64,000 nucleotides of DNA from positions 30,640 through 94,639 of the forward strand of contig NZ_MTAW01000185.1 of assembly GCF_002154725.1 (NCBI RefSeq). Direction: 5' to 3'. Source of the DNA: Nostoc sp. 106C (GTDB taxonomy: Bacteria > Cyanobacteriota > Cyanobacteriia > Cyanobacteriales > Nostocaceae). Both the position numbers and the translations under genes were made by a program. Positions 1 to 11,449 of the stretch are shown here, one piece after another. Position 1 is the first letter of the stretch, and the number at the start of each line of letters is the position of its first letter. A model generated the notes under the pieces. It did not search any database. It was not told the origin of the DNA and worked only from the letters and a program-made list of their open reading frames with translations.

Positions 1-72
1 CTTCCTGCTTTAAAAGGTTTGGGATTGCCTGAATATGGTAGTTTCACAATGTTTGATTTCCTATTTACTTAA
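1..72 (+). CDS. Possible 3' end of a gene cut by the window edge
   Basis: Frame 1 is open from the first base to a TAA at 70-72 and gives 23 residues ending in YGSFTMFDFLFT. The peptide is rich in hydrophobic and aromatic residues and could be the C-terminus of a protein lying mostly to the left. A 23-codon open stretch is not significant alone, and I do not recognise the family. The gene would be co-directional with argC, about 200 bp upstream of it. Confidence 0.3.
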   Translation, partial: LPALKGLGLPEYGSFTMFDFLFT

Positions 73-279
73 GTCTGTGAACAGTTACTACTCCTGTCCT
101 TGGGAAGAAAAAGCTAAAAAACTTACTTTTGGTGAGAGCATAGAATCTCATCGCTATTAAGTGCAAAGCCACCAATACCTCGGCTCAAGTCCGTGGCTAA
201 TTGTGCGTTGCGCGTCTGGTCGCTGATATTTTGATAGCTAAGAACTAATTAAACAAAAACAGATAAGGATTTGATCATC

Positions 280-1338
280 ATGGGCAAAAATGGACGCGTA
301 CCCGTTGGGATTATTGGCGCGTCAGGCTATGGCGGAGTGCAGTTAGTACGACTACTGATGGATCATCCAGAAGTCGAACTAGTTTATTTAGGCGGTGAGA
401 GCAGTGCGGGAAAATCCTTTGCGGATCTCTATCCCCATCTGGCTCATGCAGTTAACCTGCCAATAGAGGCGGTAGATGCAGAAATTATCGCCCAGCGCTG
501 TGAAGCAGTGTTTCTTTCTCTACCAAATGGTCTGGCTTGCCAAATCACTCCAAAACTTATCGAAAAAGGATGTAAGGTACTAGATCTCAGTGCCGATTAT
601 CGATTTAATGATTTGGCAACCTATACCACTTGGTATGGCACAGAGAGAAGCGATCAAACAACTGCGGCTACAGCAGTATACGGATTACCAGAACTTTACC
701 GCGATCGCATTACCGAAGCGCAGCTTGTCGGCTGTCCCGGCTGCTATCCCACAGCCAGTCTTTTAGCTCTTTCACCACTCTTGAAACAGGGTCTAATTGT
801 GCCTGAAACTGCCATTATCGATGCTAAATCTGGTACATCTGGCGGGGGACGACAAGCTAAAATTAATATGCTCTTAGCTGAGGCAGACAACTCCCTCGCT
901 GCATACGGAGTTGCCCGTCATCGTCATACCCCAGAAATTGAGCAGGTTTGTAGCGATCTCGCCGGACACGAAGTCACCATCCAATTTACACCGCATCTGA
1001 TTCCGATGGTGCGGGGAATTTTAGCAACTGTATATGCCACACTGCGCGATCCCGGTCTCGTGCGAGATGATATGGTGACAATTTACAATGCTTTTTACCG
1101 TAACTCGCCTTGGGTGAAAGTCTGTGAAAGTGGCATTTACCCCCAAACAAAGTGGGCTAGCGGCAGTAATCTTTGCTACATTGGTATAGAAGTTGACCCG
1201 CGTACTGGTCGAATAATTGTCATGTCAGTAATCGACAACTTAATTAAAGGGCAAGCGGGTCAAGCAATTCAGTGTTTAAATCTCATGATGGGTTGGGATG
1301 AAACCTTGGGGTTGCCCAAATTGGGATTTTATCCATAA
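280..1338 (+). CDS. argC: N-acetyl-gamma-glutamyl-phosphate reductase ArgC
   Basis: ArgC catalyses the NADPH-dependent reduction of N-acetyl-glutamyl-phosphate to the semialdehyde, the third step of arginine synthesis, in the cytoplasm. The 352-residue product has the N-terminal nucleotide-binding motif GASGYGG (residues 13-19), the catalytic cysteine in GCPGCYPT (Cys155) and the conserved SGTSGGGR segment. Length is normal for the family. The frame is also open from a TTG at 271, but ATG 280 is preferred because the AAGGA at 265-269 sits at a workable distance from it and almost touches the TTG. It converges with eno across a short hairpin-containing spacer. Confidence 0.96.
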   Translation: MGKNGRVPVGIIGASGYGGVQLVRLLMDHPEVELVYLGGESSAGKSFADLYPHLAHAVNLPIEAVDAEIIAQRCEAVFLSLPNGLACQITPKLIEKGCKVLDLSADYRFNDLATYTTWYGTERSDQTTAATAVYGLPELYRDRITEAQLVGCPGCYPTASLLALSPLLKQGLIVPETAIIDAKSGTSGGGRQAKINMLLAEADNSLAAYGVARHRHTPEIEQVCSDLAGHEVTIQFTPHLIPMVRGILATVYATLRDPGLVRDDMVTIYNAFYRNSPWVKVCESGIYPQTKWASGSNLCYIGIEVDPRTGRIIVMSVIDNLIKGQAGQAIQCLNLMMGWDETLGLPKLGFYP

Positions 1339-1347
1339 TCAGGACTG

Positions 1348-1383
1348 AGTGCTGAGTCCTAAGTAATTTTTTCGCTCAGCACT
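1348..1383. terminator. Hairpin between convergent argC and eno
   Basis: A perfect 9-bp inverted repeat, AGTGCTGAG at 1348-1355/6 and CTCAGCACT at 1375-1383, encloses a loop containing a T-run. It lies between two convergent stop codons and is embedded in short heptad-like repeats (GAGT/GTACT variants) of the kind scattered through Nostoc intergenic DNA. A bidirectional terminator is plausible but the T-run is in the loop rather than after the stem. Confidence 0.4.
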
Positions 1384-1403
1384 TAGTACTTACTACTCAG
1401 TAT

Positions 1404-2732
<1,329 letters not shown>

Positions 2733-2989
2733 TTAGAGTTGCTCGCATACAGTACAGTGGCTTAACCCAATCGCTAGCATAGGCTTTTAAGGGACGCTGT
2801 AGGCTGAGATTCAAGAATATTTCAACTCATTGCGTCAACTGATTTGCAATTTTGCATTTGTCAAGAGTCAAGGGTCAAGCATTTCTTCCCCCTATGCTCC
2901 CCTGCTTCCTTGTCCTTTCATTTCCCAGTTGCAAGTCTGTATCACCACTCCCAAATTAAAATCGGTAAAGAACCTATTAGGAGTTAATG

Positions 2990-3421
2990 ATGCGCTTACT
3001 TCATACAATGCTACGGGTGGGCAATCTTGAAGAGTCCTTGAAATTCTACACTGATGTCCTGGGAATGAAATTATTGCGTCGAAAAGATTATCCAGATGGA
3101 AAATTCACTCTAGCTTTTGTTGGCTATGGTGACGAAAGCGATCATACAGTCTTAGAGCTAACTTACAACTGGGGGGTAGAAAAGTACGAATTAGGTAATG
3201 CCTATGGTCATATTGCCATTGGTGTTGATGATATCTATGCCACCTGTGCAGAAATCAGAAATCGTGGCGGTAAGGTAGTGCGGGAACCAGGACCAATGAA
3301 ACACGGTTCTACGGTAATTGCATTTGTGGAAGATCCGGACGGATATAAGATTGAACTGATTCAATTGGGTACTCAAGCAATAGAGACGAAACAGGAATCA
3401 CAAAAATTGGTGACTCAGTAA
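2990..3421 (+). CDS. gloA: Lactoylglutathione lyase (glyoxalase I)
   Basis: Glyoxalase I converts the hemithioacetal of methylglyoxal and glutathione into S-lactoylglutathione. The 143-residue protein aligns without gaps to the Escherichia coli enzyme as I remember it: metal ligands His5, Glu56, His74 and Glu122 fall at the same residue numbers, with motifs [33 protein letters not shown] and [10 protein letters not shown]. The frame has two successive ATGs (2987 and 2990); TAGGAG at 2978-2983 is better spaced from the second, which also matches the family N-terminus. Confidence 0.97.
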   Translation: MRLLHTMLRVGNLEESLKFYTDVLGMKLLRRKDYPDGKFTLAFVGYGDESDHTVLELTYNWGVEKYELGNAYGHIAIGVDDIYATCAEIRNRGGKVVREPGPMKHGSTVIAFVEDPDGYKIELIQLGTQAIETKQESQKLVTQ

Positions 3422-4133
3422 TCATCTTGAAATAATTCAGGTAAAACAGTTGAGTGCGAAGCAATGCCTGCGGCTAAAAGTTAATTTTCCTCCTTCATCT
3501 GATTTTCAGTCAATAGACTGGGTGACTCAGGCATTGCGATCGCTCACAATAATTGAGAAGTATTTTCTATTACTTAGTACTCTCAAAAAAGCCAATTTAC
3601 TGGGTATCAATCAGAGTCAACCATAAATAGCTTTTTATTAAGCGATTTCCATGTCATCTATCTAGAACTGGAAAATTTATCCGTTAACAAGTTCATCTTT
3701 AAATTGTTTAACCAATTCGCTGTTAATGGCTTCTCATGGCTCACTGAGTATTCAAAGCAAGAGCTAGACTTGGTGAAAAGCCTACACTGTATGCGATAGC
3801 ATGACTTATAGGACGATGTCACAAAATAGCTAATGCGTTGCACTAAAATCAATTACTAAGTTTAAATTGCAACTACAGATACACGCGAATACATGCCAAT
3901 AATGTTTGGATATTTAATTGGGGAGTAAAAACTATTTATGAAGTATGAACTATGAACCAGCACAGTTTTTATTCTAGGCTAAGGCAATAAGCGCATTGCT
4001 ATATATTGGGCTTTTTATGTATTTATTCCTCCCCAATTGCCAATTTATACAATAAAATCACGCCATTTAGTACGAGCCAGAGAACCCTTCCAATGGCTGT
4101 AAAATCTGAAATCTCAACTCAAAAATTTTAAAG
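3422..4133. other. Intergenic region upstream of clpB
   Basis: No convincing gene in 712 bp. A perfect 10-bp inverted repeat (3461-3470 GCAATGCCTG and 3528-3537 CAGGCATTGC) lies just downstream of gloA, enclosing 57 bases and including one HIP1-like octamer; it may be a repeat element or a terminator. The remainder is AT-rich. I searched for a CIRCE-type operator in front of clpB (TTAGCACTC-N9-GAGTGCTAA) and saw none. Confidence 0.6.
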
Positions 4134-6803
4134 ATGCAACCTACAGATCCCAATAAATTTACTGATAAAGCCTGGGAAGCGATTGTAAAATCTCAGGATA
4201 TAGTCCGTGCCTATCAACAACAGCAGCTTGACGTAGAACATTTAATTATTGCCCTTTTAGAAGAACCTACTAGCCTAGCAATACGTATTCTTGCGAGATC
4301 TGAAGTTGATCCGCTGCGCTTGCAACAGCAACTCGAAGCGTTTACCCAACGTCAGCCAAAAGTTGGGAAAAGCGATCAGCTCTATCTTGGTCGGAGTTTA
4401 GACGTTCTGCTCGATCGCGCCGAAGAAAATAGAGTGCGGATGAAAGATTCTTTCATCTCCGTGGAACATATACTCCTGGCCTTTGCTGAGGATGACCGGA
4501 TTGGGCGGCGGCTCCTCAAAGGTTTGAATGTAGATAATAGTAAGCTAGAGGCTGCAACCAAAACTGTACGCGGTAGCCAAAAAGTGACAGATCAAAATCC
4601 AGAGTCTCGCTATGAAGCTCTGCAAAAATTTGGTAGAGACTTGACAGAACAGGCTAAAGCGGGCAAGCTTGACCCGGTAATTGGGCGAGATGATGAAATT
4701 CGCAGGGTAATTCAGGTACTATCTCGTCGTAGCAAAAATAACCCTGTATTAATTGGCGAACCTGGGGTCGGTAAGACAGCGATCGCGGAAGCTTTAGCGC
4801 AACGCATGGTGAATGGTGATGTTCCCGAATCTCTGAAAAACCGCCAGTTGATCTCTTTAGATATTGGTAGTTTAATTGCTGGTGCTAAATACAGAGGTGA
4901 ATTTGAAGACCGTCTCAAAGCTGTTCTCCGGGAAGTTACTGAATCAAACGGTCAAATAGTTTTGTTTATCGACGAACTACACACTGTTGTTGGTACTGGT
5001 TCCAATCAGCAAGGAGCAATGGATGCAGGGAATCTGCTAAAACCCATGCTGGCGCGGGGAGAATTGCGCTGTATTGGCGCTACTACCTTAGATGAGTTCC
5101 GCAAACACATTGAGAAAGACGCTGCCCTAGAACGTCGTTTTCAGCAAGTATTTGTGGATCAACCTAGTGTAGAAAATACGATTTCCATTCTCCGAGGTCT
5201 AAAAGAACGTTACGAAGTTCATCACAACGTCAAAATTTCTGATTCAGCATTAGTAGCCGCAGCAACGCTGTCAGCGCGTTATATTTCTGATCGCTTTTTA
5301 CCAGATAAAGCCATTGACTTAGTGGATGAGGCCGCGGCACAGCTGAAAATGGAGATTACCTCTAAACCTGCGGAACTGGAAACCATTGACCGCCGCCTGA
5401 TGCAGCTAGAAATGGAAAAGCTATCATTAGCTGGGGAAGACAAAGTTGCCGCACCAACAAGAGAGCGATTGCAGCGCATTGAAGAAGAAATCGCTAATTT
5501 AACTGAAAAACAACAAGATTTAAATGGGCAATGGCAAGGTGAAAAGCAACTGTTAGAGGCTATCAGTGCTTTAAAGAAAGAAGAAGATGCGCTGCGAGTG
5601 CAAATAGAGCAGGCGGAACGTGCCTACGATTTAAATAAAGCTGCTCAATTGAAGTATGGCAAATTGGAGGGAGTACAGCGCGATCGCGAAGCCAAAGAAG
5701 CACAACTTTTAAAAATTCAAAGTACAGGTTCTACTCTGCTGCGAGAACAAGTAACAGAAGCTGATATCGCGGAAATCGTCGCCAAGTGGACAGGGATTCC
5801 TGTAAATCGCCTGATGGAATCGGAACGGCAAAAATTGCTACAACTAGAGCATCATTTGCATCAACGAGTTATTGGGCAACAAGAAGCGGTAATAGCAGTA
5901 GCGGCGGCTATTCGTCGTGCTAGGGCTGGCATGAAAGATCCTAACCGTCCTATCGGTTCATTTTTGTTCATGGGGCCTACGGGTGTAGGTAAAACCGAGC
6001 TAGCTCGTGCTCTAGCTCAGTTTCTCTTTGATTCTGATGATGCCTTAGTGCGCTTGGATATGTCCGAGTATATGGAAAAACACTCGGTTTCTCGACTGGT
6101 AGGCGCGCCTCCAGGCTATGTTGGCTATGAAGAAGGAGGTCAACTTTCCGAGGTAGTTCGCCGTCATCCCTACTCTGTAGTCCTATTGGATGAAGTGGAG
6201 AAAGCTCACCCAGATGTATTCAATATTTTATTGCAAGTCTTAGATGATGGTAGAATTACTGACTCTCAAGGCAGAACAGTCGATTTTCGGAACACTGTGA
6301 TTGTGATGACCAGTAACATCGGTAGTGAACACATCCTCGATATATCTGGTGATGACTCCAAGTATGACATGATGCAAAATCGGGTAACAGAAGCGTTGCG
6401 ATCGCACTTCCGCCCAGAATTTCTCAACCGTGTGGATGAAACTGTTATCTTCCATACTCTTAGTCGTTCAGAAATGCGACATATTATCCGCATTCAACTT
6501 AAGCGCGTCGAAAATCTGCTCAAAGAGCAAAAAATCTTCTTTGATATTTCTGCATCTGCTTGTGACTACCTAGTGGAAACAGGCTATGACCCTGTTTATG
6601 GCGCACGTCCCTTGAAACGAGCAATTCAGCGCGAAATAGAAAACCCCATCGCCACTAAGTTACTGGAGAACACCTTTATTTCTGGGGACACAATTCTCAT
6701 TGACAAAGGTGAAACCGGACTGACTTTTAACAAAAAAGTGATAATTAAGGTCCCAGCAGCACAGGCGACTGTTCAGTTATTAGAACCTTCTTCTGATCTG
6801 TGA
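4134..6803 (+). CDS. clpB: ATP-dependent chaperone ClpB (Hsp100 disaggregase)
   Basis: ClpB is a hexameric AAA+ disaggregase that works with DnaK to resolubilise aggregated proteins. The 889-residue product shows the full architecture: N-domain with two Clp repeats (about 1-150), AAA-1 with Walker A GEPGVGKT (208-215) and Walker B VLFIDE (276-281), a coiled-coil middle domain (about 405-530) that distinguishes ClpB from ClpA/C, AAA-2 with Walker A GPTGVGKT (614-621) and Walker [17 protein letters not shown], and the C-terminal domain. Cyanobacteria carry two clpB paralogues; from sequence alone I cannot decide whether this is clpB1 (heat-inducible) or clpB2. The C-terminal tail after the AAA-2 small domain is slightly extended. 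Confidence 0.96.
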   Translation: MQPTDPNKFTDKAWEAIVKSQDIVRAYQQQQLDVEHLIIALLEEPTSLAIRILARSEVDPLRLQQQLEAFTQRQPKVGKSDQLYLGRSLDVLLDRAEENRVRMKDSFISVEHILLAFAEDDRIGRRLLKGLNVDNSKLEAATKTVRGSQKVTDQNPESRYEALQKFGRDLTEQAKAGKLDPVIGRDDEIRRVIQVLSRRSKNNPVLIGEPGVGKTAIAEALAQRMVNGDVPESLKNRQLISLDIGSLIAGAKYRGEFEDRLKAVLREVTESNGQIVLFIDELHTVVGTGSNQQGAMDAGNLLKPMLARGELRCIGATTLDEFRKHIEKDAALERRFQQVFVDQPSVENTISILRGLKERYEVHHNVKISDSALVAAATLSARYISDRFLPDKAIDLVDEAAAQLKMEITSKPAELETIDRRLMQLEMEKLSLAGEDKVAAPTRERLQRIEEEIANLTEKQQDLNGQWQGEKQLLEAISALKKEEDALRVQIEQAERAYDLNKAAQLKYGKLEGVQRDREAKEAQLLKIQSTGSTLLREQVTEADIAEIVAKWTGIPVNRLMESERQKLLQLEHHLHQRVIGQQEAVIAVAAAIRRARAGMKDPNRPIGSFLFMGPTGVGKTELARALAQFLFDSDDALVRLDMSEYMEKHSVSRLVGAPPGYVGYEEGGQLSEVVRRHPYSVVLLDEVEKAHPDVFNILLQVLDDGRITDSQGRTVDFRNTVIVMTSNIGSEHILDISGDDSKYDMMQNRVTEALRSHFRPEFLNRVDETVIFHTLSRSEMRHIIRIQLKRVENLLKEQKIFFDISASACDYLVETGYDPVYGARPLKRAIQREIENPIATKLLENTFISGDTILIDKGETGLTFNKKVIIKVPAAQATVQLLEPSSDL

Positions 6804-7340
6804 GCGATCGTAGGGGCAAACAGCAAAAATTTATTTTTCTTGTTTGCTACACAATAGCAATCCTAGATGATATGTGAAAATTTGCTCCTTCCAGATCCCC
6901 GACTTTTCAAATTTCAAAAAAGTTGGGGATCTAATTGTTTACTAATGATTAATGACTAATATAGAATTTATACTTGCAGACTGAAGTTCTGATACCAATT
7001 TAAAAATTGATTGCAACAGATGAATTCAGGAAAACCGGACACAGAAGGCAATTTCCAATCCAAAATCTAGCTTGAAAATAAGGCAGGAGGCAGGGGGCAG
7101 GAGGCAGAAAGAAGGATTAATATTTTCATCCTTGGTTGTGCCAAAACCTGGCGTGAATGGCTGTCTTGAAAAGTTTGCTCAAGTCGGGAAACCCGCCCAC
7201 ACAAGGCCAGTTGCTATAACGGAGGGAACCTCCCTCCGGGTTCACCAGTCCCCTACGGCGGGTTTCCCGCCTTCAGGGCTGGATTCACCGCAACGCACTG
7301 GCTCAACTTTTCGCAAAATCCAAAATCTAAAATGGTATGA
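6804..7340. other. Intergenic region filled by repeat DNA
   Basis: No gene supported. Bases 6989-7003 (CTGATACCAATTTAA) and 7325-7340 form imperfect inverted ends of a possible 350-bp non-autonomous element that stops one base before the neighbouring phosphatase gene. Inside are a G-rich heptad-type tandem (7081-7108, variants of GGCAGGA) and the structured repeat listed at 7178-7269. The reading frame that crosses 7072-7389 consists of this repeat DNA and is not credible as a gene. Confidence 0.55.
7178..7269. repeat. Palindromic repeat with CGGGAAACCCGCC arms
   Basis: Arms CGGGAAACCCGCC (7185-7197) and GGCGGGTTTCCCG (7257-7269) are perfect 13-bp complements. A second hairpin made of GGAGGGAACCTCCCTCC (7221-7237) sits between them. 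The left arm with its flanks (7178-7200) is repeated identically over 23 bp at 13360-13382, and 16 bp of it recur inverted at 61169-61184, so this is one module of a dispersed repeat family. Confidence 0.75.
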
Positions 7341-8177
7341 CTACGAAATTATGTCTGTGGGTTGTATAGGTCGACATTGCAAAAGATAATTAGATAACTC
7401 ACAAAATCCCTCACCTTCACTAGCAGAAGTAACATAAGCTGGCTGATGCTGTAACTGATTTGCATACTCCAACACATTTGCTACACCTACAGACATCAGA
7501 AAATAACGCCGATCAAATAAACTTTCATCATTAGGGCTATCGCCCACTGTGACAACCTGTTCTGTGGAATATTCAGGCCAGTATTCCTGCAATATCTGCA
7601 ATAATCCAATAGCCTTATCTTGAGTTTGGGGTTTAATGTGGCATTGCACATTACTGTAAGTAAATCCCCATCCCATTTCTTGACACAGATGACCTAGAGT
7701 TTGTAGTTCAGTAGTAGTTAATGAAGCTACGTCAAAAGTCCAGTCGGTGATGCGAAAACGATTATCGGCGGATTCTTGGAGTTGCGGAAATTTAGTTTGT
7801 AATTGCCCAAAAACCGTTGCTAAATGCTGACGATGACTATCTAAGTCGGCAATGGGAGTTAAGGCTACTGGTTGATTGCTCCCAGACAGATAAAATAGGC
7901 CTCCGTTTTCTGCTATAGCACCTACCACAGGCATTAAACTACTTAGTCCACTCACCCACCCAGCAGAACGCCCTGTAACAATTATTACTTTAATTTCTGC
8001 TGCTGCTAAATTTTCTAAAGCTTGCAGCAATTTAGTTGTAAATTTTCCTTTGCTGGTTAAAGTCCCATCCATATCTGTAGCAATCAGCCGAATATTGTTC
8101 CAGCAACTTGAGTCAGCTTGAGACACAGGCAAGGGATTTATAAAACCTTCACCAGAGAGGCTAAGGTGTGTGTACAT
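7341..8177 (-). CDS. HAD-superfamily (Cof-type) sugar-phosphatase-like hydrolase
   Basis: The 278-residue protein carries all four HAD motifs: DMDGTLTS (nucleophile Asp35, acid Asp37), TGR at 68-70, a lysine near 188 and GDSPND at 212-217. The cap between motifs II and III (about residues 85-185) is of the C2B type, as in Cof-like and sucrose/mannosylglycerate phosphatases. It should hydrolyse a phosphorylated sugar or nucleotide in the cytoplasm, but the substrate cannot be read from the sequence. The first 28 residues precede the HAD fold and may be an extension or a start chosen too early. It is divergent from the membrane-protein gene at 8283. Confidence 0.85.
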   Translation of the reverse strand: MYTHLSLSGEGFINPLPVSQADSSCWNNIRLIATDMDGTLTSKGKFTTKLLQALENLAAAEIKVIIVTGRSAGWVSGLSSLMPVVGAIAENGGLFYLSGSNQPVALTPIADLDSHRQHLATVFGQLQTKFPQLQESADNRFRITDWTFDVASLTTTELQTLGHLCQEMGWGFTYSNVQCHIKPQTQDKAIGLLQILQEYWPEYSTEQVVTVGDSPNDESLFDRRYFLMSVGVANVLEYANQLQHQPAYVTSASEGEGFCELSNYLLQCRPIQPTDIIS

Positions 8178-8282
8178 ATACTATTTCGCAAAAGCTGTAA
8201 AAAACAGTAATAATACCGCAAAATGAGATGCAAAATTTGGGCATCCTAAACATTAGAAATAAAGTTTTTCTATTTGCTCACC

Positions 8283-9089
8283 ATGTCAACTTCGATGTTT
8301 GTTGCCCAACTGCCTAAAAAGGCATCCCATGAAGTACCAGCAAGTACTCCAGAAACACCGCCTTTATTAGTTTTAGGCTCTGGAGGACTAGCTTTAGCCT
8401 TGATTGTTGTGGTTGTTTATGGCAGAGTTTTGATGACTCAGCTAGAGAAAAAACTCAAGTTTGAACAATTTCGGGCGCGGGAGCTAGAGAAAAAGTTTAA
8501 GTTAGCGCTGGATACAATTCGCAAAATGGAAACTAATCCCGATTTGGTTAACTCACGGGACTTTAACTTGGATTACTTGCGGATGCGGATGTCTGAGGAG
8601 GTATTTCATTTTGCGATCGTTAATCAAATGAAAATCAAAGTCAAAGATAAAATTTCGCAAGCTCTGCGTCCAAATCAATCCCAACAGGGACAAGTAGGGA
8701 TTGCCAGCAATAGCGGACGGCAGGTAGATGAAATTTTTGATGTAGAGTACGAAACTGGCAGTGGGGCAAACATTGCCAAGCGAGTACTATTTCGCATTCA
8801 AATTCGGTTAATGAAGTTACCAACGCAAGCGACTTCTGCAACTATTAGCCAAATTATTGACTGTATTGAAACTTACTTAAGCCCCACAGAAGATGAAGAT
8901 ACCTGGCAACCGACAATTCAAGGGCGCGTTGCCCACATGCACTGGGATCAAAAGGCTAAGCCTACTCCTCTTTTAGTACTGGAGCAGTCAAACGAAGGTG
9001 TAAATGTTACATTCCGTACTAGTCGTCAACCTAACTCCCCAAAAAATTTACAGCAGTCGATATTCAAACAATCAGGTTCTGCTAAATAA
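8283..9089 (+). CDS. Conserved cyanobacterial single-pass membrane protein
   Basis: A 268-residue protein of unknown function. It has a proline- and threonine-rich N-terminus (about 1-28), one strongly hydrophobic segment (about 29-50, rich in Val, Leu and Ala), then a charged coiled-coil-like stretch (about 55-85) and a soluble C-terminal domain containing ISQALRPNQSQQ and a conserved-looking segment around VFHFAIVNQMKIKVKDKI. The frame is open from a TTG at 8274; ATG 8283 is preferred. It converges with devA, whose stop is 24 bp away. I recognise no domain with an assigned activity; a membrane-anchored cytoplasmic domain is the safest description. Confidence 0.75.
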   Translation: MSTSMFVAQLPKKASHEVPASTPETPPLLVLGSGGLALALIVVVVYGRVLMTQLEKKLKFEQFRARELEKKFKLALDTIRKMETNPDLVNSRDFNLDYLRMRMSEEVFHFAIVNQMKIKVKDKISQALRPNQSQQGQVGIASNSGRQVDEIFDVEYETGSGANIAKRVLFRIQIRLMKLPTQATSATISQIIDCIETYLSPTEDEDTWQPTIQGRVAHMHWDQKAKPTPLLVLEQSNEGVNVTFRTSRQPNSPKNLQQSIFKQSGSAK

Positions 9090-9113
9090 TTATTAGGGTT
9101 TTAGGGTGCAGTT

Positions 9114-9860
9114 CTATCGTTTTTCTGAGTTATGATTCTTCACACCAGAATCGTAACTGTTAACCATAGCTTGAGAATCACGCGTTAAAAGGCCATCTTC
9201 CATTTCTACAATGCGATCGGCTATATCCAAAATCCGGTTGTCATGGGTTACCAACAAAATAGACGTTCCTTGATCTATGGCAAGACTCTGCATTATTTCT
9301 ACAACATCACGTCCAGATTGTTTGTCTAAAGCTGCTGTAGGTTCGTCTGCTAGTACTAGTGGGGGATGATTCACCAAAGCCCGAGCGATCGCAATTCTTT
9401 GTTTTTGACCTCCAGAAAGATTATCTGGATAGTAATTAATTCTTTCGGTTAAGCCAACAGCCCCAAGCATTGCTTCTGATTTAGCGATTGCTTCACTTTG
9501 TGCAATCTCATCATTTAACTCTACCGCCATTTGCACGTTTTGTCTGGCTGTTAAAAAACCCAACAAATTATGAGCTTGAAAAATATAACCAATTTTGCGC
9601 CGAACTTGCACTAATTGGTTTTGGCTAGCACCAAATAATTCTCTATCTAAAAATTTTAAACTACCTTCTTGTACAGACCGTAAACCACCAATTAAGCTCA
9701 GTAATGTTGTTTTACCTGAACCAGATGGTCCGGTCATGATCACAATTTCTCCAGGGAAAATTTCTAGGTTAATGTTAAATAAAATTTGTCTTTTAAGTGC
9801 GCCTCTACCATAGTAGTGATTGAGATTTTTAATAGCAATTACAGGTTCTTTTTTCATCAT
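9114..9860 (-). CDS. devA: DevA-type ABC exporter ATPase
   Basis: ATP-binding subunit of a DevBCA-type tripartite exporter. In Anabaena the founding member exports heterocyst glycolipids with a TolC-like outer-membrane protein; paralogues with other cargo are common. The 248-residue protein has Walker A GPSGSGKT (44-51), Q-loop Gln95, signature LSGGQ (148-152), Walker B LVLADEP (168-174) and the switch His206. It belongs to the MacB/LolD-like group (partners FtsX-type permeases). Two consecutive ATG codons (9860 and 9857) are possible starts. It is the last gene of devB-devC-devA, 161 bp after devC, so a single transcript is likely. Confidence 0.9.
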   Translation of the reverse strand: MMKKEPVIAIKNLNHYYGRGALKRQILFNINLEIFPGEIVIMTGPSGSGKTTLLSLIGGLRSVQEGSLKFLDRELFGASQNQLVQVRRKIGYIFQAHNLLGFLTARQNVQMAVELNDEIAQSEAIAKSEAMLGAVGLTERINYYPDNLSGGQKQRIAIARALVNHPPLVLADEPTAALDKQSGRDVVEIMQSLAIDQGTSILLVTHDNRILDIADRIVEMEDGLLTRDSQAMVNSYDSGVKNHNSEKR

Positions 9861-10021
9861 AAGTTAAATAGCTAGATGTTAGCAGTCCAAGAACGGAAAT
9901 TTAGTACTAAAAACAGGTTGTCAATTATTAATTATAAAATATGAATCTTAATAAGTATTGAGCATTTATAATCATTTTTAATTTAAAAAATAATAATTAA
10001 TAATTTTTCGTTTGTTATTAA

Positions 10022-11218
10022 CTAAAATATATCTGCCGGATCTGCTGAACGTAATTTCCGCACAGCTATTGCGCCAGAAATAAAGCACATTACCATAGTT
10101 AAAATCAACACTGTTACTGCTCGTCCAAGGCTCATAAATACTGGTAATAGTGTTGCATCTCTGGCAGTCTTATACATAAATAAAGCAAAAGTGAATCCAG
10201 GCATATAGCCGATTACTGCTAATATTAATGCCTCTTGTAAGATTACTTTTAATAAATAATTTTGTGTATATCCTATGGCTTTCAAAGTAGCATACTCCGC
10301 CAAATGATCGGCTACTTCTGTATAAAGTATTTGATAAACAATTACAGTTCCTACGATGAAACCCATAATTGTACCTAAAGTAAAAATAAATCCAATAGCG
10401 GTACTACTAGCCCAGTAATTTCGTTCAAAGTCGATGAATTCTTGCTTAGTTAAAACATTGATTTCTTTAGGTAAATAATTTCTTAAGTCTTGAGTGACAG
10501 TAGTAGCGTTTGCTCCTGGCTTTAATTTAATAACTCCAATATCAATTAAACCTCGCTGACGATTATTGAATATTCGTAAGAAGTTGATATCACTAGTAAT
10601 TAGGTTACCGTCAGCCCCAAATGATGCACCTAAAGTAAATAGTCCTCCTACTTTTATTCGTCGCCGCCGTACTTCTGCTGTCACAGTTTTGCCTTGGTCA
10701 AAATTAGCAGCAATTGGCCCATACTCTACCCTAGAAGAACGGTCATATAACACTACATCAGGCAGTTTCAGTTGCTCTAAATTTTCTTGAACTCCAGGTA
10801 AGTTAAATAAGTTGACTTCAGGATTAAATCCAAATACTAGAATGCTACGAGGACGGCCTGTTTCAGGATTTTTCCAGCTTGTATAGTCCAGATATATTCC
10901 ATGTACTGATTGTACTGTTGGTAAATCTAAAGCTTTATATAATCTCCGTTGGGAAAAACTTTTCATTGATAGGACAGCATTAGATTGACTATTAATTAAA
11001 ATAATGTCGCCCTGCAAGCTACTATGAAAACGAACGTTACTAAAATACAAAGCATCTCGGAAACCTAATTGCATAAACATCAAAATATCGGCAAAGCCAA
11101 TCCCTGCCAAAGCCACGGCTAAGCGAGTTCTTTCTCTTGTTAGTTGTAGCCAGGATAAAGGTATTTTTTTATTGAGCTTATGGGGTTGAAAAATCCCAGC
11201 AATTAATTCATTTATCAT
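10022..11218 (-). CDS. devC: DevC-type ABC exporter permease
   Basis: Membrane subunit partnering DevA. It has one N-terminal transmembrane segment (about residues 30-50, near LAVALAGIGFADILMFMQLGF), a large periplasmic domain of about 200 residues, and three C-terminal membrane helices typical of the FtsX/MacB fold (around GFIFTLGTIMGFIVGTVIVY, LAVIGYMPGFTFALFMY and VLILTMVMCFISGAIAV). The frame extends to a GTG at 11236; ATG 11218 gives 398 residues and a start resembling the family (MINELIAG). The upstream stretch 11219-11236 matches the CTAATACCAATTTC repeat end seen at other loci, which argues that the GTG is not the native start. Confidence 0.88.
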   Translation of the reverse strand: MINELIAGIFQPHKLNKKIPLSWLQLTRERTRLAVALAGIGFADILMFMQLGFRDALYFSNVRFHSSLQGDIILINSQSNAVLSMKSFSQRRLYKALDLPTVQSVHGIYLDYTSWKNPETGRPRSILVFGFNPEVNLFNLPGVQENLEQLKLPDVVLYDRSSRVEYGPIAANFDQGKTVTAEVRRRRIKVGGLFTLGASFGADGNLITSDINFLRIFNNRQRGLIDIGVIKLKPGANATTVTQDLRNYLPKEINVLTKQEFIDFERNYWASSTAIGFIFTLGTIMGFIVGTVIVYQILYTEVADHLAEYATLKAIGYTQNYLLKVILQEALILAVIGYMPGFTFALFMYKTARDATLLPVFMSLGRAVTVLILTMVMCFISGAIAVRKLRSADPADIF

Positions 11219-11449
11219 TACTAATACCAATTTCACACTTGAGGTTTTGGATTATAGAGTAAAAATTTTAATCAAAATGATTTTCTAGCAATCTCAACCA
11301 AGACCACATAAAGATTAGTAATAAAGTTTGATATTAAAAGCTGTTGGTATGAGCTTGAAATTGCTAAATTTTTCCAAGTTTATTTTGGATACAGTTAGTA
11401 ACTCATTAGCTTGCTAAAACAAGGCTAGTTATTTGGAATTTTGAATTGC

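Noticed and set aside
3900..4133. CIRCE heat-shock operator before clpB
   Set aside because: No TTAGCACTC-N9-GAGTGCTAA match or near match on reading the region.
7081..7108. Possible CRISPR-like G-rich tandem
   Set aside because: Units are 7-8 bp with no spacers; it is a short tandem repeat. No CRISPR array was seen anywhere in the window.
7072..7389. 105-codon plus-strand reading frame
   Set aside because: It consists of a G-rich heptad tandem and the palindromic repeat and overlaps the HAD phosphatase gene on the opposite strand; composition is not protein-like.
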